DNA of 37,094 nt from CAYZWU01 sp964482235. Lineage in GTDB: Bacteria > Planctomycetota > B15-G4 > CAYZWU01. The stretch is taken from positions 1 to 37,094 of the forward strand of contig CAYZWU010000051.1 in the NCBI GenBank assembly GCA_964482235.1, given 5' to 3'. The notes under the pieces were generated by a model. That model was not told where the DNA came from and made no database searches. It was given only the letters and a program-made list of their open reading frames with translations. The position numbers and the translations under genes are program-made. Numbering within the stretch: position 1 is the stretch's first letter; every line of letters begins with the position of its first letter. Below, in pieces: positions 23,875-31,711 of this stretch.

Positions 23875-26238
23875 ATGAATGATTTCCTCAAAGCTGTGCT
23901 CCTTCTTCTGATTGTGACCTCTTCTGCCGCACCTGCTGCTTCCGGATCGACCCTCGATGACCAGATGGATCGAATCGACGAGTGCATCGCGAACCTGGAG
24001 CAGTCGGAACTCTCCGATTTATGGCGAATTACGTCGGAACTCACCACGCTGGTGGAGCAGAAAGGCGAACCGGCCCAGGCCAAGGTGATCGCCGCCCTTC
24101 ACAGCGACAGCCCCATCACGAAGCTGGGCTGCGCCAGGATTCTTCTCGAGACATCGGGCGCCGCGCTGGCCGTCCCCGTTCTTCTCGAACTGGCTCTCGA
24201 GTCGCCGGACATCGACATCCGACTCGATGCGATAAAGCTGATCGAGATAATGGATTACCTTGACGATCCGACTCTGGACAAGGTGGAGAAGGGGCTCAAC
24301 CGCATCCTCGACGAAGAAAACGATCCCTTCCTTCGAATCCGGGCGGCGAAAGCCCTCTACCGCGTGACGAGTCGCTACAGGCTGAAAGCTCTGGCCGAGC
24401 TCAAATCGATGCTCGAGTCGGAAAACAGGGAGATCAGGATCTCGGGCGCCCTGGCTCTGGCCGAGACGGGAAACATCGAGGATGCCCAGAAGATCCTGAA
24501 GGAGATCAGGCGCGAGCCCACCCAGGCCGGCGACATGGCCCGCATCCTCCTCGAGAAGTGGGAGACGGAGCGCTACTACCTGAAACAGGTCACCAAATCG
24601 ACCATGGACATCGAGAAGGGCCTGCATTACGGATCGTCGGTCCCGGGTCTCGACCTGCTCTCCGAGCTGATCGACAGGGTCCGCGAGTACCACATCCTGG
24701 GAGCCGAGTTCAAGGACAGGGACGATATCGAGAAGCTCCTGACGGGCGCGGCCAAGGGGATGCTGAACTACCTCGACCCCCACTCCACCTACTTCAGCCA
24801 GGAGGAGAACGAGCGCTGGAGAATGGACATGATCCGGGCCTATGCCGGGATCGGCGCCTACGTGGACACCATTGACGGCTTCTTCACCATCACCAGGCCG
24901 ATCTACTCCGGTCCGGCCTATCACAAGGGGCTCCGCTCGGGCGACCAGATCTGGAAGGTGGACGGCTGGGAGACCTACAACCAGGAGAACGACTCGATCA
25001 TCCGCCGCCTGAAGGGCGATCCGGGCACCAAGGTGGTGATCACCGTGTTCCGGAAGGGATGGAAGAGCGAGAAGGATTTCAGCATCGTCCGGGAGAAGAT
25101 CTCCATTCCTTCCGTTTCCGCGGAGCTTTTCCCGGGCGGCATCGCCTACGTGGAGATCAAGCAGTTCGCCGACGGCACCACGAGGGAGCTGGTCAACATC
25201 CTGGAAAAGATGAAGAAGGACGGCGCCAAGTCGGTGATCATGGACCTCAGGAACAACACGGGCGGTTACCTGAGCGAGGCGGTCTACGTGGCCTCCCTCT
25301 TCCTTCCGCCCGGCAAGCTCGTCGTCTACACCGAGGGGCCGCGAGAAAAGCGGCGCGACTACAACTCCCGCGACCTCACGCTGCGATGGGACGGGCCTCT
25401 CACCGTCATGGTCAACGGAAGAAGCGCCAGCGCATCGGAGATCGTTTCCGGCGCCTTCAAGCACTACAACAGGGCGCTAGTCGTCGGAGAGAAGACCTAC
25501 GGAAAGGGCTCGGTCCAGACCCCGCTCCAGCTGGCCTCGAGAATGCCCGAGACCTGGGAGGACGAGAACGGGAACCGGATGTACGATCATGGCGAGAAGT
25601 ACGACGACCTCAACAACAACGGCAAGTTCGACATCGGCCCCATGGTGAAGATCACCACCTCGATGTACTATCTGCCTTCGGGAGAGAGCATCCACACCTT
25701 GAGGGACCTGGAGGGAGCCATCATGAACGAGGGCGGGATCGAACCCGATTTCGAGGTCGATTTCGCGGGCGTGGAGTCGTGGAAAGAGGAAGAACTGTCT
25801 GACATGCTCGAGAAGAAGACCTTCACCAACTACGTGGAGAAGTACTACGACAAGAACACCGAGGGCTTCCTGAAGATCGCGGAGGGAGACAGCTACAACA
25901 TCTCGCTCTATCCCGACTTCGACACCTTTTACGAGAGTCTCGGAACTCATCTGTCGCGGGACGATATCCGGAAGTGGATCCGGGCTGAAATCAGAAGAAA
26001 GGTCTCTGACATGAGAGGCAAGCCGTTCCCTGGATTCCAGTTCTACGGCGATTTCCAGGAGGACACGCAGCTTCAGGCCGCCATCGTCGAGAGCTTGAAG
26101 AAGCAGAACAGCAACGCGGCTCTCTTCAAGGAGTACCGTGGGTTTGCCAACAAGGACTTCACGGTGAAGAAGGAAGAGACCGACGACACGGCCGCCACGG
26201 TCCGTGAAAACGGGAAGCAGCCCGAAGATCCGAAATAG
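23875..26238 (+). CDS. S41 C-terminal processing protease with N-terminal HEAT repeats
   Basis: 787 residues from the ATG at 23875. A GTG 21 bases earlier has no ribosome site. A Sec signal (about 1-23) indicates export to the periplasm. Residues 25-235 are HEAT-like helices. DPHSTYFSQEE leads into a PDZ domain (about 325-405), followed by the S41 core. The catalytic pair is visible: Ser519, the middle Ser of RSASASEI, and Lys544 in TYGKGSVQ, 25 residues apart as in Prc/CtpA. Residues 563-586 are an Asp/Asn/Gly-rich insert (DENGNRMYDHGEKYDDLNNN) resembling calcium-binding loops. The family trims or degrades envelope proteins. First gene of a three-gene plus-strand cluster. Confidence 0.9.
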   Translation: MNDFLKAVLLLLIVTSSAAPAASGSTLDDQMDRIDECIANLEQSELSDLWRITSELTTLVEQKGEPAQAKVIAALHSDSPITKLGCARILLETSGAALAVPVLLELALESPDIDIRLDAIKLIEIMDYLDDPTLDKVEKGLNRILDEENDPFLRIRAAKALYRVTSRYRLKALAELKSMLESENREIRISGALALAETGNIEDAQKILKEIRREPTQAGDMARILLEKWETERYYLKQVTKSTMDIEKGLHYGSSVPGLDLLSELIDRVREYHILGAEFKDRDDIEKLLTGAAKGMLNYLDPHSTYFSQEENERWRMDMIRAYAGIGAYVDTIDGFFTITRPIYSGPAYHKGLRSGDQIWKVDGWETYNQENDSIIRRLKGDPGTKVVITVFRKGWKSEKDFSIVREKISIPSVSAELFPGGIAYVEIKQFADGTTRELVNILEKMKKDGAKSVIMDLRNNTGGYLSEAVYVASLFLPPGKLVVYTEGPREKRRDYNSRDLTLRWDGPLTVMVNGRSASASEIVSGAFKHYNRALVVGEKTYGKGSVQTPLQLASRMPETWEDENGNRMYDHGEKYDDLNNNGKFDIGPMVKITTSMYYLPSGESIHTLRDLEGAIMNEGGIEPDFEVDFAGVESWKEEELSDMLEKKTFTNYVEKYYDKNTEGFLKIAEGDSYNISLYPDFDTFYESLGTHLSRDDIRKWIRAEIRRKVSDMRGKPFPGFQFYGDFQEDTQLQAAIVESLKKQNSNAALFKEYRGFANKDFTVKKEETDDTAATVRENGKQPEDPK

Positions 26239-26271
26239 AACTCAATCAGGAACTCGAACGAGGATCTTCCA

Positions 26272-27570
26272 ATGAAATTCATTGCCGATTTCCACGTGCA
26301 CTCACGGTTCTCCCGCGCCACCAGCCGCCAGTGCGACCTCGAGCATCTCAACCTGTGGGGAAAGCGAAAAGGGCTGGGCATCATCGGGACCGGCGACTTC
26401 ACTCATCCCGGATGGTTCGCCGAGCTGGAGGAGAAGCTCGAACCGGCGGAAGAGGGGCTCTACACCCTGAAGAAGGAGTACGCCGGGACACTGGACGACG
26501 CGTGGGTCCCCCCCGGCGCGCCCGAGGTGAGGTTCCTCCCCACCGTGGAGATCAGCAGCATCTACAAGCGGCACGAGCAGGTCCGCAAGGTCCACAACCT
26601 GATCTTCGCGCCAAGCCTCGAGGCGGCCGGCCGCATCGCCGGCCGGCTGGACGAGATAGGCAACCTGCGCTCCGACGGCCGCCCGATCCTCGGCCTCGAC
26701 AGCCGCGATCTTCTCGAGATCATGCTCGAATGCGAGGAGGACGCCTTTCTCGTTCCGGCCCATATCTGGACGCCCCATTTCTCCATGCTCGGCGCCCGCT
26801 CCGGATTCGACTCGGTGGAGGAATGCTTCGGCGACCTGTCGGACCGGATCTTTGCCGTCGAGACGGGGCTCTCTTCCGATCCTCCCATGAACTGGCGTCT
26901 CAGCGCCCTGGACCGCAGGGTGCTGATCTCGAACTCGGACGCCCACTCGCCGGCGAAGCTGGCGCGCGAGGCGAACCTTTTCGACACCGATCTCTCCTTC
27001 CGCGCCATCAGGAACGCCCTCGAGGAGTCGAAGGACGGCGGTTTTCTGGGTACGATCGAGTTCTTTCCCGAGGAGGGGAAGTATCACCTCGACGGACACA
27101 GGAAGTGCCGGCAGAGGCTCACTCCTGCACAGAGCGTCCAGGAAGGCAACATCTGCCCGGTCTGCGGCCGCCAGGTGACCATGGGCGTTCTTCACCGCGT
27201 GGAGGAGCTGGCGGATCGGCCCGAGGGCGCCCGCCCGCCGGGAAGGGCTCCCTTCGTCAGCCTCATCCCGCTTCAGGAGATCCTGGGCGAGGTCCTGGGC
27301 AGGGGACCGGCCACGAAGACGGTGCAAAGCGCCTACAAGACTCTCATCACGAAGGTGGGATCGGAGATCGGAATTCTCAAGGACCTGCCCCTCGCCGCCC
27401 TGGACAGGCACGCCCCACCCCTCCTTCAGGAGGCGATCTCCCGGATGCGGCAAGGCCGCGTGCGGGCGCAGGCCGGGTACGACGGCGAGTTCGGCGTGAT
27501 CTCGCTCTTCACGGCCAAGGAGAAGAAGGACCTCCTGGCGCACTGCCAGAATCAGAATACGCTCTTCTGA
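26272..27570 (+). CDS. endonuclease Q-like PHP-domain DNA repair nuclease
   Basis: 432 residues. EndoQ enzymes nick DNA 5' of deaminated bases (uracil, hypoxanthine) and abasic sites. PHP metal motifs: DFHVHS (6-11), GTGDFTHP (39-46), Glu93 in PTVEISS, His108, PAHIWTPHF (162-170) and SNSDAHSP (220-227). A zinc-binding part follows, with His276, Cys279, Cys295 and Cys298 (CPVCGRQ), and then HRVEELADRP, an EndoQ signature. The last residues are QNQNTLF, matching the beta-clamp-binding form Q-x-x-L-F. The ATG has GAGG eight bases before it. It is two to eleven bases ahead of the helicase gene, depending on the helicase start. Classical PHP phosphatases lack the zinc and C-terminal parts. Confidence 0.9.
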   Translation: MKFIADFHVHSRFSRATSRQCDLEHLNLWGKRKGLGIIGTGDFTHPGWFAELEEKLEPAEEGLYTLKKEYAGTLDDAWVPPGAPEVRFLPTVEISSIYKRHEQVRKVHNLIFAPSLEAAGRIAGRLDEIGNLRSDGRPILGLDSRDLLEIMLECEEDAFLVPAHIWTPHFSMLGARSGFDSVEECFGDLSDRIFAVETGLSSDPPMNWRLSALDRRVLISNSDAHSPAKLAREANLFDTDLSFRAIRNALEESKDGGFLGTIEFFPEEGKYHLDGHRKCRQRLTPAQSVQEGNICPVCGRQVTMGVLHRVEELADRPEGARPPGRAPFVSLIPLQEILGEVLGRGPATKTVQSAYKTLITKVGSEIGILKDLPLAALDRHAPPLLQEAISRMRQGRVRAQAGYDGEFGVISLFTAKEKKDLLAHCQNQNTLF

Positions 27571-27580
27571 GGTGGCCATC

Positions 27581-29479
27581 GTGGACTCGTCTCCCATCGC
27601 CCTCAACGCGGAGCAGCAGCGTGCTGCAACGCATCCGGGCGGCCCCCTCCTCGTGCAGGCCGGCCCGGGAACGGGCAAGACCCGCACGCTCACATCACGC
27701 ATCGCCTACCTGATCAAGGAGAAGAAGATCTCGCCGGGCTCGATTCTGGCACTGACATTCACGCACCGTGCGGCCAGGGAGATGCGCGAGCGCCTGGAGG
27801 CGATCCTCGGGGAGAGCCTGCCGGACCGGACGTTCATCGGGACCTTTCATGCCCTGGGATTCGACATCGTGCGCAGCGAGTGGCAGAAGCTCGGATTCAG
27901 CGGCCGGCCCACCCTCTACGACGAGGAGGAGATCCTCGATCTGATCCGCGAGATCGAGGAGAAGAAGGACCTGGGGCCGCGGCGGACGACTCTGCAGAAG
28001 GCTGTCAAGGCCGGGCTTCGGCGGGCCGAAGCCGGGAAGGCTGACACGAGCGGACACCCCGGCCTGTCCGAGTTCCTCACCCGATTCGAGGAGCGGAAGC
28101 GGTCCGAGAACGCCGTCGATTTCGACGACCTGATCCGTCTTCCCCTTCGGCTGCTCCGCGAGGATACCGGGTTCCGGGCTGCCTGCCGGAACAGGTGGCG
28201 CCACATACTTGTCGACGAGTACCAGGACGTGAACGCCGAACAGGCGGAGCTGATTCGCCATCTCGGTGCCGAAGCGGACAGCGTCCTGGCGATCGGCGAT
28301 CCCGATCAGGCGATCTACTCGTTCCGCGGCTCCGACTCGGCCAGCTTTCTCACCTTCGAGAAGGAATTCCCCGGCGCCGAGGTCGTCTTCCTGAAGGCCA
28401 ACTACCGCTCCACCGTGACGATCCTGAAGGCGTCGTCGGAAGTGATCAAGCACAATCGGTTCAGGCCCAAGAGCGCTCCGACCCCTGCATCCCTGGGGGA
28501 TGACGGTGTTCGCCTGGCCATCCACACCCTGGGATCGGACAAGGGTGAAGCTCTTTTCGTGACAAGCCGGATCGAGGAGCTCGTTGGCGGCATCGGACGC
28601 TACGGCCTCGAGGAGAGCGCGTCAGGGCAGGAAAACCGGATCGACGCCGATCCCTTTTCTTTCGCCGATATCGCCGTCCTGTTCCGGCTCAACGCCCAGG
28701 CCCGGGAGATCGTCGGCGCCTTCGAGAAGAGCGGCATCCCCTGCCAGCTGGCCGGGACAAGCCGCAGCAAGCTGGACCCGAGGGAAAGGGCGCTCTTCGG
28801 CCTGGCCAGGATGGCCCATTCTCCCGATGATCCGGCTGCGGCACGCTCGCTGAAGATCGTGCCGGCCGGAGCCCGGAAATCGCTCCTGGCGGCCTGGCGC
28901 ACCGTTGACAGGAGCCGCCTCCCTGCCGGGGAACTGCTCTCATCCGCAGCCGATCTGGCGGCCCGGACCCGGCCCGGCGAGGCGGAAGCCTGGATCAAGG
29001 CCCGGGAGCGGCTCATCTCGTCCGCCCTGTCTTCAGGTCGGGACCGGAGCGACTTCCTGGCGTCGGCGCCCCTCGCCCTGCGGGAGGAACCGTACGACTT
29101 CCGTGCCGAGAAGGTCACCCTCTCCACCCTGCACAGCGCCAAGGGGCTCGAATTCCCAGTCGTCTTCATCACGGGCATGGAAAGGGATCTCATCCCCTTC
29201 ATTCGCGACGATGACGACGATCCCGCAGCCGCCCTGGAAGAGGAGCGGAGGCTCCTCTACGTCGGCATGACACGCGCCAGGAGCCGTCTCTTCCTCACCC
29301 GGGCACGACGGCGTTTCCTGTTCGGCCGCACCCGCGAATGCGGCCCGTCGCCCTTTCTCCAGGAAATCTCGGAAGATCTGCTCCGGTTCGTACGGCAGGG
29401 CGCAAAGGGGAAAAAGAGAAGCGGCGGCAGGAGGAAAGGTGAAAGCGACGAAAACGGAAACCAGATGACCCTGTTCTGA
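27581..29479 (+). CDS. UvrD/Rep-family DNA helicase
   Basis: 632 residues, shorter than the roughly 720 of UvrD or PcrA. All superfamily 1A motifs are present: Q-motif LNAEQQRA, Walker A AGPGTGKT, ALTFTHRAAREM, motif II VDEYQDVN, motif III GDPDQAIYSFRG, motif V LSTLHSAKGLEFPVVF and motif VI LLYVGMTRAR. Subdomain 2B (about 340-500) is compact. The C-terminus is GNQMTLF, the same Q-x-x-L-F clamp-binding type as the preceding EndoQ. Start: GTG at 27581 with GAGGTG six bases upstream. A GTG at 27572 is possible but lacks a ribosome site. Co-transcribed with EndoQ, which suggests unwinding after EndoQ incision. Confidence 0.93.
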   Translation: MDSSPIALNAEQQRAATHPGGPLLVQAGPGTGKTRTLTSRIAYLIKEKKISPGSILALTFTHRAAREMRERLEAILGESLPDRTFIGTFHALGFDIVRSEWQKLGFSGRPTLYDEEEILDLIREIEEKKDLGPRRTTLQKAVKAGLRRAEAGKADTSGHPGLSEFLTRFEERKRSENAVDFDDLIRLPLRLLREDTGFRAACRNRWRHILVDEYQDVNAEQAELIRHLGAEADSVLAIGDPDQAIYSFRGSDSASFLTFEKEFPGAEVVFLKANYRSTVTILKASSEVIKHNRFRPKSAPTPASLGDDGVRLAIHTLGSDKGEALFVTSRIEELVGGIGRYGLEESASGQENRIDADPFSFADIAVLFRLNAQAREIVGAFEKSGIPCQLAGTSRSKLDPRERALFGLARMAHSPDDPAAARSLKIVPAGARKSLLAAWRTVDRSRLPAGELLSSAADLAARTRPGEAEAWIKARERLISSALSSGRDRSDFLASAPLALREEPYDFRAEKVTLSTLHSAKGLEFPVVFITGMERDLIPFIRDDDDDPAAALEEERRLLYVGMTRARSRLFLTRARRRFLFGRTRECGPSPFLQEISEDLLRFVRQGAKGKKRSGGRRKGESDENGNQMTLF

Positions 29480-29514
29480 AAAAGCCCTTGCCGGCTGCAC
29501 CGGAAGGGCTTTTC
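29480..29514 (+). terminator. rho-independent terminator after the helicase gene
   Basis: Directly after the stop codon: a perfect ten-pair stem (29480-29489 with 29504-29513), a one-base bulge, then an inner CCGG/CCGG stem with a five-base loop. The right arm ends in TTTT. The T-run is short but the stem is very strong. Confidence 0.75.
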
Positions 29515-29574
29515 TGATGGATTTCAAGACAGTGTCTTGAACGGAAAAATCGTGCTTGTTCTCCTGGTTCGGGC

Positions 29575-29811
29575 CTACTCTCCAATAACAGGATCCAGCT
29601 TGACCTCCCGATCAAGGAGAAACTGCATCGCGCGGTCCACCTCGGCCTCCTCGCCCTCCAGCTCCAGGTAAACGAGTCCTATATCATCGGAGATCGACGC
29701 TCCCCGGATGTTGGGGATGACATCGAAGCTCTTCCCGAGGTTGTAGAGGATCGGCTCACGAATCAGTTCCTTGGGAAAGGTGCAGTAGATTCTTTTCTTT
29801 GTTATCGCCAT
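29575..29811 (-). CDS. NIL-domain (ACT-like) small protein
   Basis: 78 residues from the ATG at 29811, with GGAGAG about eight bases upstream; a GTG at 29826 would add five residues. KRIYCTFPKELIREPILYNL, then VIPNIRGASIS and YLELEGEEAEVDRAMQFL, fit the NIL domain, an ACT-like fold known from the C-terminus of MetN (where it binds methionine) and from small stand-alone or ferredoxin-linked proteins. Stand-alone NIL proteins have no assigned role. It lies downstream of the secreted HEAT gene with a structured gap between them. Confidence 0.8.
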   Translation of the reverse strand: MAITKKRIYCTFPKELIREPILYNLGKSFDVIPNIRGASISDDIGLVYLELEGEEAEVDRAMQFLLDREVKLDPVIGE

Positions 29812-29834
29812 GCGTGGTCTCTCCACCTACTCAA

Positions 29835-29894
29835 ACAGGGTCGGATTAGATCCCGTTCCGAAGGAGGCATTCTAGTTCCTCCACCTAATCCTGT
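29835..29894 (-). repeat. nested inverted repeats between the HEAT and NIL genes
   Basis: Three nested arm pairs: 29835-29839 with 29890-29894 (ACAGG/CCTGT), 29843-29849 with 29885-29891 (GGATTAG/CTAATCC) and 29863-29867 with 29878-29882 (GGAGG/CCTCC). The two outer pairs overlap by two bases, so they may alternate. The element fills most of the 102-base gap before the NIL ATG and could be a structured leader. No T-run ends it in the leftward direction. Confidence 0.45.
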
Positions 29895-29913
29895 CCAGAA
29901 AAAAGACTTCAGT

Positions 29914-31587
29914 TCAGGGGCGCTTCCGGAACAGGGAGTCCGGGAAGTAGCCGAGCTTCTCGAACCAGTGGAGGATATCCCACTCCACCACCTCGCCGCG
30001 GAGGATGAACTTCTTCTTTCCGTTCTCGCCTTGCCCGGAGCCGCCGTCGTACAGGAGGAGCTGCTCAGCACCGCCTCCCGACGAGTCGTTGCCACCCGCA
30101 TCATCGCCGCCCGAGTCGCCACCGGACGAATCGCCTCCGCTTCCCGAAGAGCTGTCTCCCCCCCCGCTTTCGCCCGAATCATCGGTCACGCGCCTCAGGA
30201 TCGTGTCCAGTTCCATTCCGTAGCGGATGGAAGCGACGAAGGCATCGCGGAAGCGATAGGCCCACCGCCCCGAGAGAGCGGCCACGCGCCTCTCGAAGGC
30301 ATCTGCGAGGACGCGGCTGTCCGTCTTGCCCTTCAGCACCTTCCTGGCCAGGAGAGCGGCGGGGGCGACCAGCCCGGAGTGATCGTTCTCGATCCAGTGG
30401 GTCATGATATCCGCATCCTGGGGGTTGCCGAGAAGGCCGATCACGATGACGAAATCGACGGCCACCGCGGGGTCCTTTTCCACGTCGAGGGCGCTTCGGA
30501 TCGAAGACACAGAGTTCCTCTGCCCGAAGATCCCGAGAGCCAGCGCCGCTGCCGAGCGGACATCAGGGCTGGAGTCGGCCAGGGAGCGGCGCGACTGACC
30601 GAGCATCGCCTCCATCACACCTCCGTCCGCCGCAGCGAGAAGGGCATGGGATCGCATGGCCGGCGACCTCGGCGAATTAAGGGCGACCTGCAGGAGCAGA
30701 GGAGCGGCGCTCTCGCCGAACGCGGACGCCAGCGAGTAGAGGGCGTCGAGCGCGGCAGCCTCGTCGCTTCCCCGGATCGTATCGACCAGGAAGGAACGAA
30801 CCTCGCTGCCGTGATGGCGCCCCAGGCAGACGGAGGCGGCCTGCCGAAGCCCCGAGTCGCGCTGGCCATGCTTCAGGAGATCGCCCTTGATCGAGGGATC
30901 GGAGATGAAGGCGGCACCCAGCATGATCGCCATCCGCCTTGGGCGGTTGTTCTGCGTCTTGAGGAGCCCAGGCAGCGCCACGGTGAATCGTTCGCCGTCG
31001 GCAACGGCAGCCGCGAGGATGAAGGTGGCGGCCACGCGGTCGTCCTTCTCCTTTCTCAGCATCTTGAGAAGCGTGCCTGTCAGACCGTCGGATCCCTGCA
31101 TCGCCAGGGCGAGGCTGCAGGCCTTGCGAACCAGCCTGTCGCCGCCGGGCTTCAGCAGCTTTTCCATCTGCGCGCACCCGGCGCCCCTTCGCATCTTCCC
31201 GAGGCCGAGCGCGGCCATCGTCTTCTCATCGCGCCTGTGGCCCCCTGCCGAGAGCACCTTGCAAAGGACATCTTCGGCACCCGGTGGAGCGATCTCCGCC
31301 AGGGCGAGGAGGGAGCAGCGCACCGTGATGGGATTCGAGCCCGTTTCGATTTCCTTGACCAGTGTCGGGACAGCCACCCGGTCCAGGCGGAGAACGGCGA
31401 GGATATTTTCGAATCGCCGCAGGTGGTCCGACTCGCGCAGCGACTTCACCTTCTCCTCGACGATCTTGAGCTGGGACGGCTTCAACGCCTTCCCCGTTTC
31501 CATCAGAAGGTCGTCAGGTCGTGCAGGTCCAGCCGCCAGAATGAGGAGGAGCACGATCAGTGAAGACGTTTTTTTATCGAGTTTCAT
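29914..31587 (-). CDS. secreted HEAT-repeat protein with Ser/Gly/Asp linker
   Basis: 557 residues, function unknown. MKLDKKTSSLIVLLLILAAG is a Sec signal, with cleavage likely after ARP near residue 24. Residues 30-460 are repeated helix pairs of HEAT/PBS type, for example RSAAALALGIFGQ and RKACSLALAMQG, which usually form a curved protein-binding surface. A Ser/Gly/Asp linker (about 475-510) precedes a short conserved-looking end, KKKFILRGEVVEWDILHWFE. The linker may be flexible or bind calcium. It has its own promoter at 31681-31709 and is followed by the NIL gene. Confidence 0.8.
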   Translation of the reverse strand: MKLDKKTSSLIVLLLILAAGPARPDDLLMETGKALKPSQLKIVEEKVKSLRESDHLRRFENILAVLRLDRVAVPTLVKEIETGSNPITVRCSLLALAEIAPPGAEDVLCKVLSAGGHRRDEKTMAALGLGKMRRGAGCAQMEKLLKPGGDRLVRKACSLALAMQGSDGLTGTLLKMLRKEKDDRVAATFILAAAVADGERFTVALPGLLKTQNNRPRRMAIMLGAAFISDPSIKGDLLKHGQRDSGLRQAASVCLGRHHGSEVRSFLVDTIRGSDEAAALDALYSLASAFGESAAPLLLQVALNSPRSPAMRSHALLAAADGGVMEAMLGQSRRSLADSSPDVRSAAALALGIFGQRNSVSSIRSALDVEKDPAVAVDFVIVIGLLGNPQDADIMTHWIENDHSGLVAPAALLARKVLKGKTDSRVLADAFERRVAALSGRWAYRFRDAFVASIRYGMELDTILRRVTDDSGESGGGDSSSGSGGDSSGGDSGGDDAGGNDSSGGGAEQLLLYDGGSGQGENGKKKFILRGEVVEWDILHWFEKLGYFPDSLFRKRP

Positions 31588-31680
31588 GATCGCGCCTCTC
31601 TTCGCCCTGTCGGGCTCCGATCATCGATCACCATCTCCCGGACAATGAGAAAGCCGTCACGGATTTGAACGGGCCATTCA

Positions 31681-31709
31681 ATTATATACCTTGAAAACAA
31701 CGGAGTTAA
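31681..31709 (-). promoter_or_regulatory. sigma-70-type promoter of the secreted HEAT gene
   Basis: On the minus strand TTAACT (31709-31704), 17 bases, then a perfect TATAAT (31686-31681). It begins three bases after the epmA stop codon, with a leader of about 90 bases to the ATG at 31587, so this gene need not depend on the epmA transcript. Confidence 0.65.
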
Positions 31710-31711
31710 CG

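Noticed and set aside
24019..25464. 481-codon leftward open frame inside the S41 protease gene
   Set aside because: Opposite strand of clear HEAT-PDZ-S41 coding sequence. No ribosome site and no family resemblance.
29968..31563. 531-codon rightward open frame opposite the secreted HEAT gene
   Set aside because: Composition and position show it is the complement of the HEAT repeats.
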